Origin: Ascarosepion bandense
Lineage: Eukaryota > Mollusca > Cephalopoda > Sepiida > Sepiidae
Direction: 5' to 3'
Length of the DNA: 64,000 nt
Assembly: GCA_037127315.1 (NCBI GenBank)
Contig: JBBBDQ010000225.1
Coordinates: 365,001 to 429,000 of the forward strand
The position numbers and the translations under genes are program-made. Below the pieces are notes generated by a model. It saw only the letters and a list, made by a program, of their open reading frames with translations, did no database searches and was not told the DNA's origin. Of the stretch, positions 33,759 through 45,587 are shown in pieces (the stretch's first letter is position 1; each line of letters begins with the position of its first letter).

Positions 33759-34500
33759 ATGTCCAGCTTGGATTGGAAAAAAATGTTTAATCTTGAGTCC
33801 CTGGAATTAACCACTTCTGAGGAATTTTCCACCTTGGATGAAGAAAAGGCGAAAATGTTTGGACTCCATATCTTTCAAGAACATTTGTTACCATATTCAG
33901 CTGCCTTGGTACAAGGACAAAATAGTCTGTACCATCAAATCATAATGTTGTTCTTCAGATCTTAGAGTAGCCAAGGATCTAGAGAAGCAGCAGCTCCATG
34001 ATCAATATTTACAGGTCTTTCAACAGTAAGAAAATGAGGGGATCATTGAGAAGATAGCTGTGCCTCCTGAACAATTCAGCAACTACATTTGGATCCCTCA
34101 CAGGCCAGTGCTCAAGCTGATAGACTGCACAAGGACTGAGGTAAGGCCTGTTTTCAATTGCTCCTAGAAACAAAAGAATTTGGTCTCACTAAATGAAACA
34201 GCCTATCCTGGGGTCAACCTGATGGGAGATATGTTGGAACTGTTGCTATGCTTCAGGACCAATAAATATATCCTGTTGGCTGACATTTCTTATGATTCGC
34301 TTGTCTTTGGAGAAGGACTAAAATCGTTTTTGTTTCTTTTCAGAAAAGGGAAAAATTTGCACTGCTACTGATATTCAATTATATTTGGTTTTAATGCAAG
34401 CTCTTTTATTCTAAATTATATGTGGAAGTATCATGCAGACAAGTTGCCATTGAATGAATGCTCTCAAATGCTCAAGTCTAACTTTTACATGGATAATCTA
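33759..34500 (+). pseudogene. BEL/Pao reverse transcriptase
   Basis: Starts MFNLESLELTTSEEFSTLDE. Then come KQQLHDQYLQVFQQ, IIEKIAVPPEQFSNYIWIPH, EVRPVFNCS, a stop, SLNETAYPGVNLMGDMLELL and TNKYILLADI (first catalytic Asp region). After a shift it reads FGFNASSFILNYMWKYHADK and SNFYMDNL. The palm box is YMDN where YVDD is expected, so the last Asp has become Asn. At least three stops and one shift. Confidence 0.85.
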
Positions 34501-34599
34501 GGAAAAAGGAAATTATATAAATAACCTATCCTCTTTGTATACAACAACAAAAGAGTGCTTGCAGAAGGGCAACTTCAACATTCAAACGTGTAATTCCAA

Positions 34600-35372
34600 T
34601 AGTACAGAGTTACAAAAAAGAATGAAGGCAGATGGAACCTTGTCAAAATTTGACTCTGATTGGTTAGTAAAGGGATGATAATAAATAAATTTAAAGAAAA
34701 ATTTGGTTCTAACCATCTGTACAATTTCCTCTCTACTCAGCTTGGCATGGAGGCACTTGAGGAAAGAACAGTCAAAACGATAAAGAACTGCCTGTATAAA
34801 ACTATAAGAAAGAGAAAAGTAAACTATTTTAATCTACTGTCTGTCTGATATTCAGCAAGCCATCAATAGCCGTCCCCTGACATAGAGAAGCTCTAATGAT
34901 TTGAATTTAGACGTCCTGACACTCAATTCACTTTTGAATGTAAATATTGACCAAGGACTTATGTTGCAATTAAACAGTGAAGATCTTGATGTGATGGAGT
35001 CAGCTAGCAGGACAATCTTGTTACAGACTCTGTTTTTGTGAGGAAAGACTGGAGAATTTCAGGAGGATCTGGCACAAAAACTCCCCAAAAGGTAGTTTTT
35101 GTGCCAGTTTTGGGAAAGAACTCTAACATTAGCTGACTCTTTTGAGAACATCGAGAGACAATATAGTGTTAATAAAGAATTTCCTCAAAACTAGACCATT
35201 CTGGTCAATTGGGGAAGTTCTTGAACTGATTGTAGGAAACAACAATTTGATATGCTCATTAAAAGTGAGAAAAGGGAATGGGTCAATACAGATCCATTCC
35301 CTCAAACATCTATTTCCTTTAGAACTCTCTCAACATTCAAAGTACCCTGAAGGAGAGCTTGCAGATGACTAA
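34600..35372 (+). pseudogene. BEL/Pao integrase C-terminal part
   Basis: One frame reads GMEALEERTVKTIKNCLYKT, matching the BEL integrase segment after its catalytic Glu (GxxERxVxxxKxxLxK). A later frame (35142-35372) reads PFWSIGEVLELIVGNNNLIC then SLKVRKGNGSIQI and LKHLFPLEL, the usual C-terminal integrase strand motif of BEL/Pao elements. Confidence 0.82.
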
Positions 35373-35423
35373 GGACCAAATGACTTTGAGAAACTATACC
35401 AGTCTCCTAAACATGATGAAAGT

Positions 35424-35567
35424 GTTAGAATCTGGATTTGCCCTGCTTGCAACAGGCCCATGGACTCATGACTAATGTTTGCCTATGATCAATGTGATGA
35501 TTGGTTTTACTTTGTAAATTTCGTTATTGCAGCACCTAATGAGGACTAATGGTTCTGTTCAACTTAA
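35424..35567 (+). pseudogene. Decayed PHD finger at the end of the BEL/Pao element
   Basis: The frame reads IWICPACNRPMDS, stop, LMFAYDQCDDWFYFVNFVIA then APNED, stop, WFCST. Spacing fits a PHD finger (C-x2-C ... C-x2-C-x4-H-x2-C ... W-F-C). The third Cys is Tyr, the metal His is Tyr and the next Cys is Asn. The DQCDDWF core and the WFC end are diagnostic. It lies about 50 bp after the integrase C-terminal motif on the same strand, so it is probably the C-terminus of the element polyprotein. PHD fingers commonly bind methylated histone H3 tails. Confidence 0.7.
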
Positions 35568-38040
35568 AAACAAACTGTTAATAAAAACAAACTTTATCTT
35601 ATTAGTATTTCAAGGGATATAATTCTAGGGGAACAAATTTAGGAGTGAAGGGCAGTGATTCAGTGCAATCACAGTGTATGTGTGGAGAAAGTATCAAAAT
35701 GAGGGAAAGAAAATTGTCACATTTTACCTAGTGATAGTTTGGAATCACTGAATGTAAGTTCAAGTTTTGTTGGAAGCTGCTGCTTTTTCTGTTTTATTTT
35801 TCTCATTTAAACTTGAAAGTTGTTTTTCCCAGGAAGTTGATATAGAGCAAAAGCAAGGTGAAGACTTCAGCTAATAATATTTCATTTTTCTGTTTTATTG
35901 TTGTTTTTTTTTTTTTCATGAGAAATGATTGGTATTTAAAAAAAAAAAGGTTAAATGTTTTCATCTGAGTATTAAAAAATTGAGTTAATACTATTTTAAT
36001 ATAAATATTGTTCAATGAAAATATTAGATTTAGTTCTGGTATATTACTGTATAAGCTATAATTGAGCAACAATAAATATATAGCCAATGGGATTTGAAAG
36101 GATAAATTGTGGAAAAAAATACATTTCTGTTAAGAATTCTTGCTTGTTAATTTGTGGTTATAATTAATATATTGTATAGCGAAACTTTTCATCCAATTTA
36201 GTTAGATTTGTTAGATTATATAATTCAATTAGTTTTTCTTTTACTCTTCTATAAATATACTGAAAATATTTATCAGAAAAGCAAGTCAAATTGCAAAAGT
36301 TTTTGAAGTAGGCATTCATTTATTTGTTAACTCTTCTGAAAATTATCAAACCTGCTTAACATATCTTAGAAAGAATTTGATATATCCCATTTATTTTTCT
36401 CTAATTTGAAATCTTTAACATATGCTGATTTGTCTAATTTTCATTACCAATTATTTACTTTATAGTTATCAATTAGCATTTTAGACACACATCTTTGCAT
36501 GTTTCTAATATTTTATATTTTTTAAAATATTTATCTAGCTTATTGTGGAATTGTATTTTTGCTGTCTGATCATTTTGTTCAAACATTTTTTTTTTGTTCT
36601 TGTAATTTATTTGGTATGATTCACTTGTATTAAATTAGTTTTATTTAATAATACTGAAATATTAGTAATTCCTTAAGCTCACTGTTTTTACTAGTTTAAG
36701 CTTGTTCTTGTCCATTTGTTGCTTGGTAATGCATGATTTTTGTACATATTTGTAATTCTAATAAAAACTTCAATTTTCTTTTTCTCATTGTTAAATACTT
36801 TCTTGTTGTAAAATGCCTCTTTAAACAGATGTGGTGTCATTGTCACTATGAGGTTAGTTCAGTATTTTTCTTCTATATATTGACGCATTAATTCTGTTTA
36901 TAATAATTTAATTATAACTTGATCTTTTCTTTTTTCTCATTATGTACTATATAGTATATAAACAAAATTTGAGCCTGAAGCCAAACTATTGCATCTTTTT
37001 TTAATGTATTGATTTATTTTACCCTTCCCAAAATAAATGTACAGTTATGAGCTTATTGACAGAACTCATTTTTAATTTAAGTCATTGTTAATTTGCCATT
37101 AATATTATTTCAATCATTGGTGTTATTAAAGTTGGTATTTCTTTATTTTATTTTTATTTTTATTTTTTTTTACATTTATCTTGTTGCTGAAACAGTAATT
37201 TGACTGAAATTAGACGCCTTCAATCTTTTATTGAAGTAATTCTAATCTTATGGAAGGGGGAAACTTATTTTATATGTTCATCAGAAACTTATTCTAAAAT
37301 TTTTATAAAATTTATCATTTATGACTTTAGCATGTTTGGTTAGCATTATTGCAGCAGGAAAGATTGCAAAGTATACTAAATTGTGACAATTATCTTTTAT
37401 TTCAGACTTTCTCATTCTCAACCCATTTACTGTCTATATCATATGCATACTTTTTTTTTTCTGTTTCACTACCATTCGAATCTCTTGATAGATTGACTTC
37501 ACCTGATTTTATATTAAATCTTTAAGGTTTATGGAATGGAATTTGTCGATTTTTTTTTTTTTTTTTTTTTTTTTTGTTCAGTGATGTTTGGTTGTTCTTT
37601 GATATTTAGCATCACCACCATTAATAAATCTAGTAAGTGTATATGATATTTATAAAACTACAGTACCTTGCTATGAAGCACAGGTTGACTTGTTGATCAT
37701 TAATACTGTAACAGTAAGTCAAAAAAGTACCTGTAGTGTACAGAACAATTATTTCATCAATATTAAATCCGACATATACCAAGTTTCAGATTTAAGTAAT
37801 TAAAAAATTATCACCACAGATCAATTGTATTATATAACATTGAGAAATAGTTGAGGATTTATGATATACAAGAAATTATTAATTTAATACTTGGTTGTGT
37901 AACCTTTGTCAAGACTACCTCAAAATATATATATTTTGTGGGATGATGATGCTTCAATCAGTGATTTATTGGTGTGTGTTGCTTTTTTTTCTTTTTTTTT
38001 TTTTTAACCCATTTTTCATGGCATATTTCTTCAATTATGC
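35568..38040. other. Gene-free AT-rich interval
   Basis: Contains long T-runs, for example at 37552-37575. No recognisable exon or element. Confidence 0.5.
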
Positions 38041-38089
38041 AAGTTTATTCTGTTAAATATTTTGCAACTTGATAGTTCAGGTTTCACTT

Positions 38090-38320
38090 TTTCATAAGTT
38101 TTTACTATTGGGTTCAGATTTGGTAATTGGTTAGATCACTCAGAAGCATTAATATACTTTCTCCTGTACTGTTTATGGGTTCACTGTCCTGCTGAAATAC
38201 CCAACTCAGTCTTATGTTGAGTTTTCTAACAGTTATTCCAGGATTGTATATTTGGCTGAATTCATTTTTTCTTTGATATGAATATCTCCTGTACTCATAG
38301 GAAAAATATGCCAGCATTGT
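38090..38320 (-). pseudogene. Mariner/Tc1 transposase fragment
   Basis: The minus frame reads WVFQQDSEPINSTGESILML LSDLTNYQI. This matches the segment around the second catalytic Asp of Tc1-like transposases (WVFQQDNDPKHTSK...). Only this central part survives. Confidence 0.7.
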
Positions 38321-39284
38321 ACCACTTCCATGGATATCAGCTTATTGAAACATTCAACTGCAAATGGGGCTTTTCTTTTTTTTTTTTGTTCATCCACAAT
38401 ATGATTTCTGGCTTCCAGAGTATGTTATGTATTTGGTATAGCAGAATTATTGATTCATTAGCAATTATAGAATGATGACTTGCCAAGATAGCAAACATGA
38501 AATGAAAATTTTAGAAAAATCTGTCAAATGTATAAATTCAATAATTATAATTATTCAGAAACTTTTTTGTCCTTTTATTTTGCAAAACAATTTACTGCAT
38601 TTATAAATTTAAAATATTTTTAATGTGATCATTGATGTTGTCTTACCAAAATGTTGAAAATAAGACTGGTCTTTATTCAAGCATGTTTATTTGAAAAGAT
38701 AATTTAAACTATTGAATTGAAAAGATATTAATTAATGTAACTTTGAATTCTTGTTCCTCTTCCCACTCTTTTTATTTAAAACAAGACAAATTGACTGAAA
38801 ATTCTCCAAGGAAATTTATTCAAAGCATTTAATAATTGTTAAGTCAAAGAAAATTACAAGTAATGAAGAACTCAAATCATTCAAATGAAAAAAAAAATTT
38901 TTTTTGCAACTATTATATCACAATGATTTGTTCGTAATGAAAAAAATGTTCAAAAGATGGGAAAGTATAGTTTATTTAGTGAATGTGATGTAAATATAAA
39001 AATTAACAAGTTATATGATTACCAAGAAATTAATTGGCAGTGAAATTGGAACAAGCAAGAATCTACAAAATTGCAATACAATGAAAGTTCTGGAAAAAGT
39101 TTTTAAAAATTTGTAAATTCAGTTCAGTGTAATGTTTTGAAATTGTTCATGATGAATGCAATGAAAGTGAAAATATAAAGATATGGTCATCAAATTTTTT
39201 TTCCCTTTGAATGGTGAGTAGTTTAAATTATTGCATTAAGTGGAAATAGATGAGCAATAACTGAGCAGTACTAAAATAACTAGA
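38321..39284. other. Gene-free AT-rich interval
   Basis: No recognisable feature apart from AT-rich sequence. Confidence 0.5.
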
Positions 39285-39835
39285 TATCTCTAGATATAGG
39301 CAGTGAAACAAGAACAATTCAAGCCTTGTAGATTAAATAAAGGGTTTCTATTCAAAATTCCTTCTAGCCTACCATAATTGACATTTACCTGGTTAAGGCC
39401 AGAGGGCACAGTGACTGAATGTTGTGATAACAAAAATGTTAATTTGCATATAAATAAGGTGGTAAGTTGTGGAGAGCCATGAACACCTGTATCCTGAAGA
39501 GACAAATAAAGCACCCCCATAAATCTGTCATAATTTTTTCTTTGACACATGTAAAATGATGGAACTAATTTTTAAAAAAATAAAATAAATAGCACATTTT
39601 GTTCCTCTTTCATTGAGAAGATAAGCCATGTCCATTAAAATATTTACCATTGCTGGTTATAATGGTAAGCCCATTGCTAAAGCTTCATTCTTTCGATATG
39701 CCTGATCCCATTCCAAAGTGTCTTGTTTGTGTACTGAAGATCAGAGCATCATGAATATGAAAAAGATGAGAACAACAATGTAAATAGTTACAATACTTCA
39801 TCTCAGAAATATAGACAGATGTATAACCTAGTTTA
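39285..39835 (+). mobile_element. Pieces of a tRNA-headed SINE family
   Basis: 39285-39445 contains GTAGATTAAATAAAGGGTTT and CTATTCAAAATTCC. 39725-39835 contains GATGAGAACAACAATGTAAA and CTTCATCTCAGAAATATAGA. These match the body and tail of copies at 53265-53535, 60655-60795 and 61425-61735. The middle (39445-39725) does not match and may be an insertion. Confidence 0.6.
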
Positions 39836-40369
39836 CAAGAACATTAATGCCATTAACTTTTGTTTAACTAGTTTATATAAACTGATGTACCAAAAGTAAT
39901 GGGTTAGAGGTATGTAAGAGTACTGGTAGGTGGGGGCCACCATATCTTAATGGCATGTAAATATTAAGAACTATCAGTTATGCTCCATCATATAGTGAAC
40001 CTGTAGGAATATCGGCTAAATTGTTCATGGTAAATAAACATAACTTATTAAAAATTTAAATGGGGCATGATAGTGGGTGCCCAATAGATGACATTCCATC
40101 ACTGAAATTATAGACATTTTATATCATTTAATAATAGTGTCATGTGTACCAGATGTACATGATAGAAGGAATCACTTCTTATTGTGGTTGCCCACATATC
40201 TTTAATGATTGTGACTTTAAATGATTGTTCATTTTAACGAATTGAACTTTTGACAATTGACACGATCTGAGAAGTCATGATTCTAATTTAAGTTGACGGT
40301 AGTTCTGCTGTAAAATGCACAGAACCAATGAGGACATGAACCTCAGTTGTTAACACGGCACTATACAGC

Positions 40370-40710
40370 TTTGTAGCAGTTCTATAATGGTGTGGCATAG
40401 GTTGGGAGCACTGGTTTGTATAAACACATCATGGAATATGTGACTGGATATAAATGGCAGTCACCAGTCCATGTTGTAGCATGTCATCGGGACAGTTTCC
40501 CAGGATACTCTGGAAACTTCTAATGAATGGAGTGGCCACTACATTCACCAAATATTAACTCGTTTGAACACTTATGGAATATTGTAAAAAGATAATATTG
40601 TTTGCCAAATCCTCCACTTGCAAACTTCAGTGATTTGTGGACAATTGAGAAATCCTGGCTTAAGACTTCTCCAGAGGTTTTTAACCACTTTTAGAATTAA
40701 TATCTTAAGT
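40370..40710 (+). pseudogene. Tc1-like transposase C-terminal relic
   Basis: Plus-strand frames combine to HRDSFPGYSGNF, then WPP/WSGHY..SPDINPFEHLWN-like sequence (ACTCGTTTGAACACTTATGG encodes the NxFEHLWN block) and a C-terminal tail. The block carries the third catalytic residue of the Tc1 group. Frames are broken, so this is a fossil and a different element from that at 13684-14953. Confidence 0.6.
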
Positions 40711-41231
40711 TGCTACGCCTTACTGATCTAGAGGTCATACATGATACTGGGTACCTATTCTGTGATTTTTCTTGCAGATCAATATATAGTATAGTACAGT
40801 AATTAACTTGATCTTGAGATTTTTCCATTGATAGGCATTTCCATTTTCAAACTCAAATTTACCGTCTTTGTGTACACCGGCCAGAAATTAATGAAATGTG
40901 ATGCCCTTATTAGTTAAGGAATCCAAATATATCTTTAGAATTCTACAGGGAATAACCAAAAAGTAGATATTAGCAGTTTTCTGGTGAAAAAATTAAAACT
41001 TTTAGGCAGCTGACCACATGAAAAAATTGAGAAATGTAATCTTCAAAAAGAAAGAAAAAAGGTGGCACAACATTTGAAAACAACTATTTAGAGTATAAAT
41101 CCCAATAAGTTTAATTAAGTAGCTCTCAAAGCTATTGATTCTAGACCTCTTGTTTGTTTGTTTTTTTTGTTTGTTTTTTTTCCAAAACATTTTGATTCAT
41201 GGTAGGTTCACAAATATGATCTAATATTGAT

Positions 41232-41285
41232 TCCTTCTGCTGAAGATGTTATGAAGTCCATTAGTAACAAAACATTGGGAAAACA
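41232..41285 (+). other. Degenerate hammerhead-like core
   Basis: CTGAAGA (41240-41246) is followed by TGTTA (41247-41251), a 13-nt loop and TAACA (41265-41269), giving a perfect 5-bp stem II. The expected GAAA reads AAAC. Order and spacing resemble the 7.7 kb motif, but the catalytic G is lost. Confidence 0.3.
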
Positions 41286-42423
41286 TTACACAGTATTTGG
41301 AAATACATTTCTTAAGTTTTAAGAACTCTTTTCATTTCAATTTCACATTGCAAAACTAAAAAAAATGTGAATTTAATCCAACTTTTCCTCGAAAGCAAAA
41401 TTTCTCATATTGCATCATTTCCCTGATTAAAATGTTAAAAGCTTAAAAAAAAAAGAAGCAAAAATCTAAATTTATAATTATTTTTAAGCAGTGCAAGATA
41501 AATCATTTAAGATAAAAAATAAAAAGTTCCTGAAATAGCTATATATTTATCAGTTGTCTCTAATTGCAATAGTCTAGACTTTATATCTTCAATGTAACAT
41601 GAAATTTATAAAATTGACAAAATAAATTTTGAATTTAGTTTGTAGATAAAACTATGAATCATTCATTCTCCTTGTCCAGTGCTTTTTTAATGATATCATT
41701 GAAATGTGTCTTGAAGTTGTTGCCAAAGTTGAAAGATTGAACAATATGGTGTCATTAGGAACCCAGTATATGTCTTCATATTTTGGCCAGGAAAAAGAAT
41801 TTGCTATTCATGAGAATGTAGAAACTGTATTTTTAAAATCACTTGTGCAATGTAAATTTCAAGAACTAGACCAACCCACCAAAAATGATCATAAATGCAT
41901 GCTACATACTCTATTGTTTTAATGGAAATTTCTGGGTATGAAGATGCTTCCTGGCATAAAATATTAATATTCTTTGTCATTTAATCATGATTAAATCTTT
42001 TGTAAATTATAGTAGTGCTATCTCCAAGAATAAAGTGGTGAAAAACCTTTATTCTAGGGACTGTACAATCATCAGAAAATCTAGAGGACAATTTTTTTCT
42101 TGTTGCTTTTAAGTATTTAATAGATAGCAAAAAATAGATGATATTCTTTGTTTCCTTGGCAGAAAGTCCTTAATGGTCAGAATTTGACTTGTGATTGATT
42201 TCAAGTTTTCATTTGCAGCAAGTAGTTTAGTAGTTCCACCAATGTCATCACACTTTCCATGACTTGTTGTGAAAAAGCTCCATTCAGCATCCAGGTCCAA
42301 ATCATTTTTATGGAAATTTAAATTCAGCAAGATTTTATAGATTTTGTACTGGATGGGTGTTCAAACTCATCAGAAAAACATATCACCAATTTAAATTTTG
42401 GAAGATATATTCTTTAATATAAG

Positions 42424-42635
42424 ATTACTAGCAGTATAGCCCGGTGTTGCTCAGGTGTAATGAAAGCTTTAAAACTAATCCATGGTCCTGGAGCTCAGAC
42501 TCAGCCTAAAGAATATTTGTGTGAAATTTGGTGAGAATCGAATAAGAGTTGTGGATTTGTATAAAGGGCATACAGGCAGATAAACAGACACACACACAAA
42601 CATCTTGCCTTATATATATATATATATATATATTA
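42424..42635 (+). mobile_element. Short repeat ending in TA microsatellite, copy 1
   Basis: Starts TTACTAGCAGTATAGCCCGG and contains GTGTGAAATTTGGTGAGAAT. It ends with CAGACACACACAC and a (TA)n run. The head and internal motif resemble 3' ends of RTE-type LINE-derived SINEs; the class is not certain. Confidence 0.5.
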
Positions 42636-42639
42636 TCAA

Positions 42640-42856
42640 TTTTCTGCACTATTGTAAGAACTGCAACCTTGAAACTTCTGAATATCGTTTCTTATGTCTT
42701 TGTCTATGAGTGTACACTCTTTCATTAAATGTTTTTCGATTTTTATTGGGGGTACCTCGACACAAAACCTAGCTAAGAACACTTGCAGACACTTATACAA
42801 CATGTGTAAATTTTCAAGAAAATCGGTTCAGCCATTTTGGAGTCTATAGGTAATGG

Positions 42857-42901
<45 letters not shown>

Positions 42902-42935
42902 AAGTTCCATTTATAAATAAGTTTAGATCATAAAT
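42640..42935 (+). mobile_element. Short repeat ending in CA microsatellite, copy 2
   Basis: Contains GGTACCTCGACACAAAACCT, AAAATCGGTTCAGCCATTTT then GGAGTCTA, followed by a (CA)n run and TTTATAAATAAGTTTAG. These are typical of RTE-related 3' ends. It lies directly after copy 1, and together the two interrupt the minus-strand gene relic. Confidence 0.5.
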
Positions 42936-43260
42936 CTTTGAGCACGATAAACAAATGCTACATCATGATCCCAATCTTCTGATAAAATACAAAATGACTT
43001 TAACCTGCCAGTTCTGTACTAGATACATACTAGGTGAAGGAAACATTATCCTTTGTTCTAATGATAACTTTGAATTTCATCTTGCACTGAAAATGTGATT
43101 TTCTGCAAAGTCAACATGGATAATGCACTCTCTCTGTAACAGTTTCTTTTAACTGTTTAAGGTATTCCTTCCGATTTAGAAATGAATGTTTAGTGAGGTC
43201 ATGGATGTTTTTGTGAGAGCGTTGTTTGGAAATGTCCATTGATGGAAAACACTGATTCAG

Positions 43261-45458
43261 CGAAATTTCAACTTGTAATATCTCGAACAGTTAGAATTTT
43301 CTTCTTTTTTTTTTTTTCTTTCTTTTTTTCAACAGTTCTGGGGGATGCTGAGGTAATCTTCTTAGTTGACTTTTTAAAGAAAAATACAGTAACAACTTAT
43401 GAAATTGTTTACAGAAAATTAGCAAAAATAAGTGCCATGGAAAGCTTCATCAGAGTTGAATCTTTTTCCACTACAACAATGCCTCTACCCCTTCTCATCA
43501 AATAAGGGGAACATAGATATTAACATTAGTACTGATTTATCACCTTTTTGAATTTTCATTATTGAAACTTAAATTTTTGATGGGTACCAATTTTTCTGAC
43601 CATTTAATGACCTAAAAATGCTACTTTGATATAGTTAATAAGTCCTTCAGTTCTTTCAGGATGGTATAAATGGCTGGTATCATTGTTTATAGAAGTGCTA
43701 TTATTTTGATGGATCTTATGTTGAAAAATAAAGCTTATACTTAGTGTTTACTTCCATTTTTCCATTAACTTTTTTAAATGTTCTTCAGAAAGTAGTCAAA
43801 TAAATTACTTATTAAACACATTAAAGGAAGTTTTCATTTAAATAATCAAATTATATATTCCAATAACTATCTTTTACTATCTTTTGAGAAGAGAGAAATC
43901 AAAGACAAAATTACAGCAGAATACAATATAAGGAGGATAGATTTAGTGTAAACTGGTTAAAGTACAGATATCCTAGACCCTCTAAAGTCTATTTTAATTC
44001 AAAGAATGTATACTTTTAGGGTGACGTAAATGTGGAAACCTGGAAATACATGCTTTCAATAAGAAATAACCTGATAAAAAATCATAAAAGTGAAACTGTT
44101 TTGCATTATTTTTATTTTTTATATTTTATTTTTTATTTTATTTATTTATTTTTTTTGCTGTATGATTTTGTAGATTTTACTCATGAAATTAGTTACTTAC
44201 TTACGAAATTAGTTACTGCATTTGCTTTTGTTTTTTATGGATGATTGAAGAAGCTAGTGAACCAGAAATTGCTTGTGATTGGAATATAAAGATTTGAAGA
44301 GTAGGTTAGATTAGTTTTATACTATAAGAATAGTTGTAGCTGACAGATGGCACACAAGTAGATATTCTATCAGTATCAACTAGATCACCATGGAGAAGCA
44401 GTATGATGTAAGACCTGAAACCCCTAATGACCTGCAGCTAAAAACATCACTACTAATGTGTGCCAAAGTATCAAACAAAATATACTTGAATAAATTATTT
44501 TATTTGGTCACCTTGATATTTTTATAACATTTTTGGTTCTTTTTCTTCTACACAGATTTTAAAGAAGCCATAATTTTATTGCCTCTAATACTGAAAACTT
44601 TTAACTTAATTAGTTAATTCTCTATAAAAAAAAAATTCCAGCTATTCATCCAATGTAGCTCTACATTTGCCACTAAAATTACTGTGAAGGAATTAGTTTG
44701 CATATACTACTTTGCCCAACTTAAACATTGATATTTAAGAATGGTAGTTTGGCTAAATACATGAAATCAAACGTTTTTAATATTCTGCCTTTTTTTGCTC
44801 TTTGTTTACAATTGCAACACCAGTTTCTTAAATGTTTTTTTTTTTGTCAATAAACTTTTTTACTTTTTGAAGCCTTTAATTTTTCTCAACTTTTTTCTGC
44901 CTTTTTTACATTGGTAATGTTTTATTTTATAATTATGTGACATTTTTTAGTTTCCAACATTGTGTTCACATCAGTCAAAAAACTACAATATCTTGTTTCT
45001 CTTTTGAGGTTAAATATATATTCCTTATCATGGTAATATTTATATCTGAAATTAAATACCAATAATTATATATTTATTTGTAATATTAAGAACCTCTCAA
45101 TTTGTCTTATAAAATCTGACACCACCAAAAAAGTTTTTCTAATAAAAAGCTATAAGCTAAAATTCATAGTTATCATTCTGAAAATTTCACCAGTATTAGT
45201 TAATACCAAGGTTGTGAAAACCTTGATTTTCATAATAGTCTGATATAGTTTGTATTTCTATAAAACACTAATTTGGTTTATAACCTATTTGAAATGTTTG
45301 AATATACAGTACTTTCGTAAGAATTACCTTCTTTCGATTGCATCTAATATTAAATACTCAATTTAAATAGCATTTTTTAAAAATTCATAGCAATTATTTT
45401 AATAAGATTGTGATATTTGAAAAAAGAATTTTTGAATTTGAGGTATTTTCTCTTTCAG
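43261..45458. other. Interval upstream of the first mapped CLEC16A exon
   Basis: AT-rich, with T-runs. CLEC16A coding exon 1 (the N-terminal 20-30 residues, ending in a codon split after its second base) was sought here and not found. The intron ends in TATTTTCTCTTTCAG at 45458. Confidence 0.5.
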
Positions 45459-45587
45459 ATATTTGTACAGTATTTTGTGCAAAAATCAAACTGTGACAGA
45501 AAACAACCGGTGTCTGCTAGTGGAAACTCTTCGTTCTATTTCTGAGATTCTCATCTGGGGCGATCAACATGATAGCTCTGTGTTTGA
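45459..45587 (+). CDS. CLEC16A: CLEC16A exon (first mapped)
   Basis: Preceded by TATTTTCTCTTTCAG and followed by GTAAGT. It begins with the third base of a split codon and ends after two bases of the next split codon. It reads YLYSILCKNQTVTENNRC then LLVETLRSISEILIWGDQ and HDSSVF, the start of the FPL region. Confidence 0.95.

Larger units (their letters stand above)
32640..35567 (+). mobile_element. Degenerate BEL/Pao LTR retrotransposon
   Basis: On the plus strand, recognisable pieces occur in the BEL/Pao order: Gag (32649-32840), protease region (33060-33330), reverse transcriptase (33759-34510), integrase (34600-35370) and a terminal PHD-like finger (35424-35567). Stops and small frameshifts occur throughout. 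LTRs were not recognised. The flanks 32337-32640 and 35568 onward are AT-rich and unassigned. Confidence 0.85.
41640..43260 (-). pseudogene. Relic of the invertebrate HGKxxCDxIGGT gene family
   Basis: The minus strand reads, from right to left in the window: HKNIHDLTKHSFLNRKEYLK then QLKETVTERVH (near 43200-43120); a decayed QDEIQS-like segment (43090-43060); WSFFTTSHGKCDDIGGTTKL LAANENLKS and ILTIKDF (42300-42160); and SFSWPKYEDIYWVPNDTILF NLSTLATTSRHI (41830-41690). This order and these motifs match a multi-copy predicted-protein family in molluscs, cnidarians and arthropods that is probably transposon-derived. The function is unknown to me. The copy is broken by stops and by a repeat insertion at 42424-42935. 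Confidence 0.7.

Noticed and set aside
43239..43505. 88-codon plus-strand ORF considered as CLEC16A exon 1
   Set aside because: No similarity to the CLEC16A N-terminus, and the frame crosses a T-run encoding poly-Phe; part of it overlaps the minus-strand HGK-family relic.
44032..44244. 70-codon ORF with a hydrophobic stretch
   Set aside because: The membrane-like segment is encoded by an ATTTT-rich low-complexity tract; nothing supports a gene.
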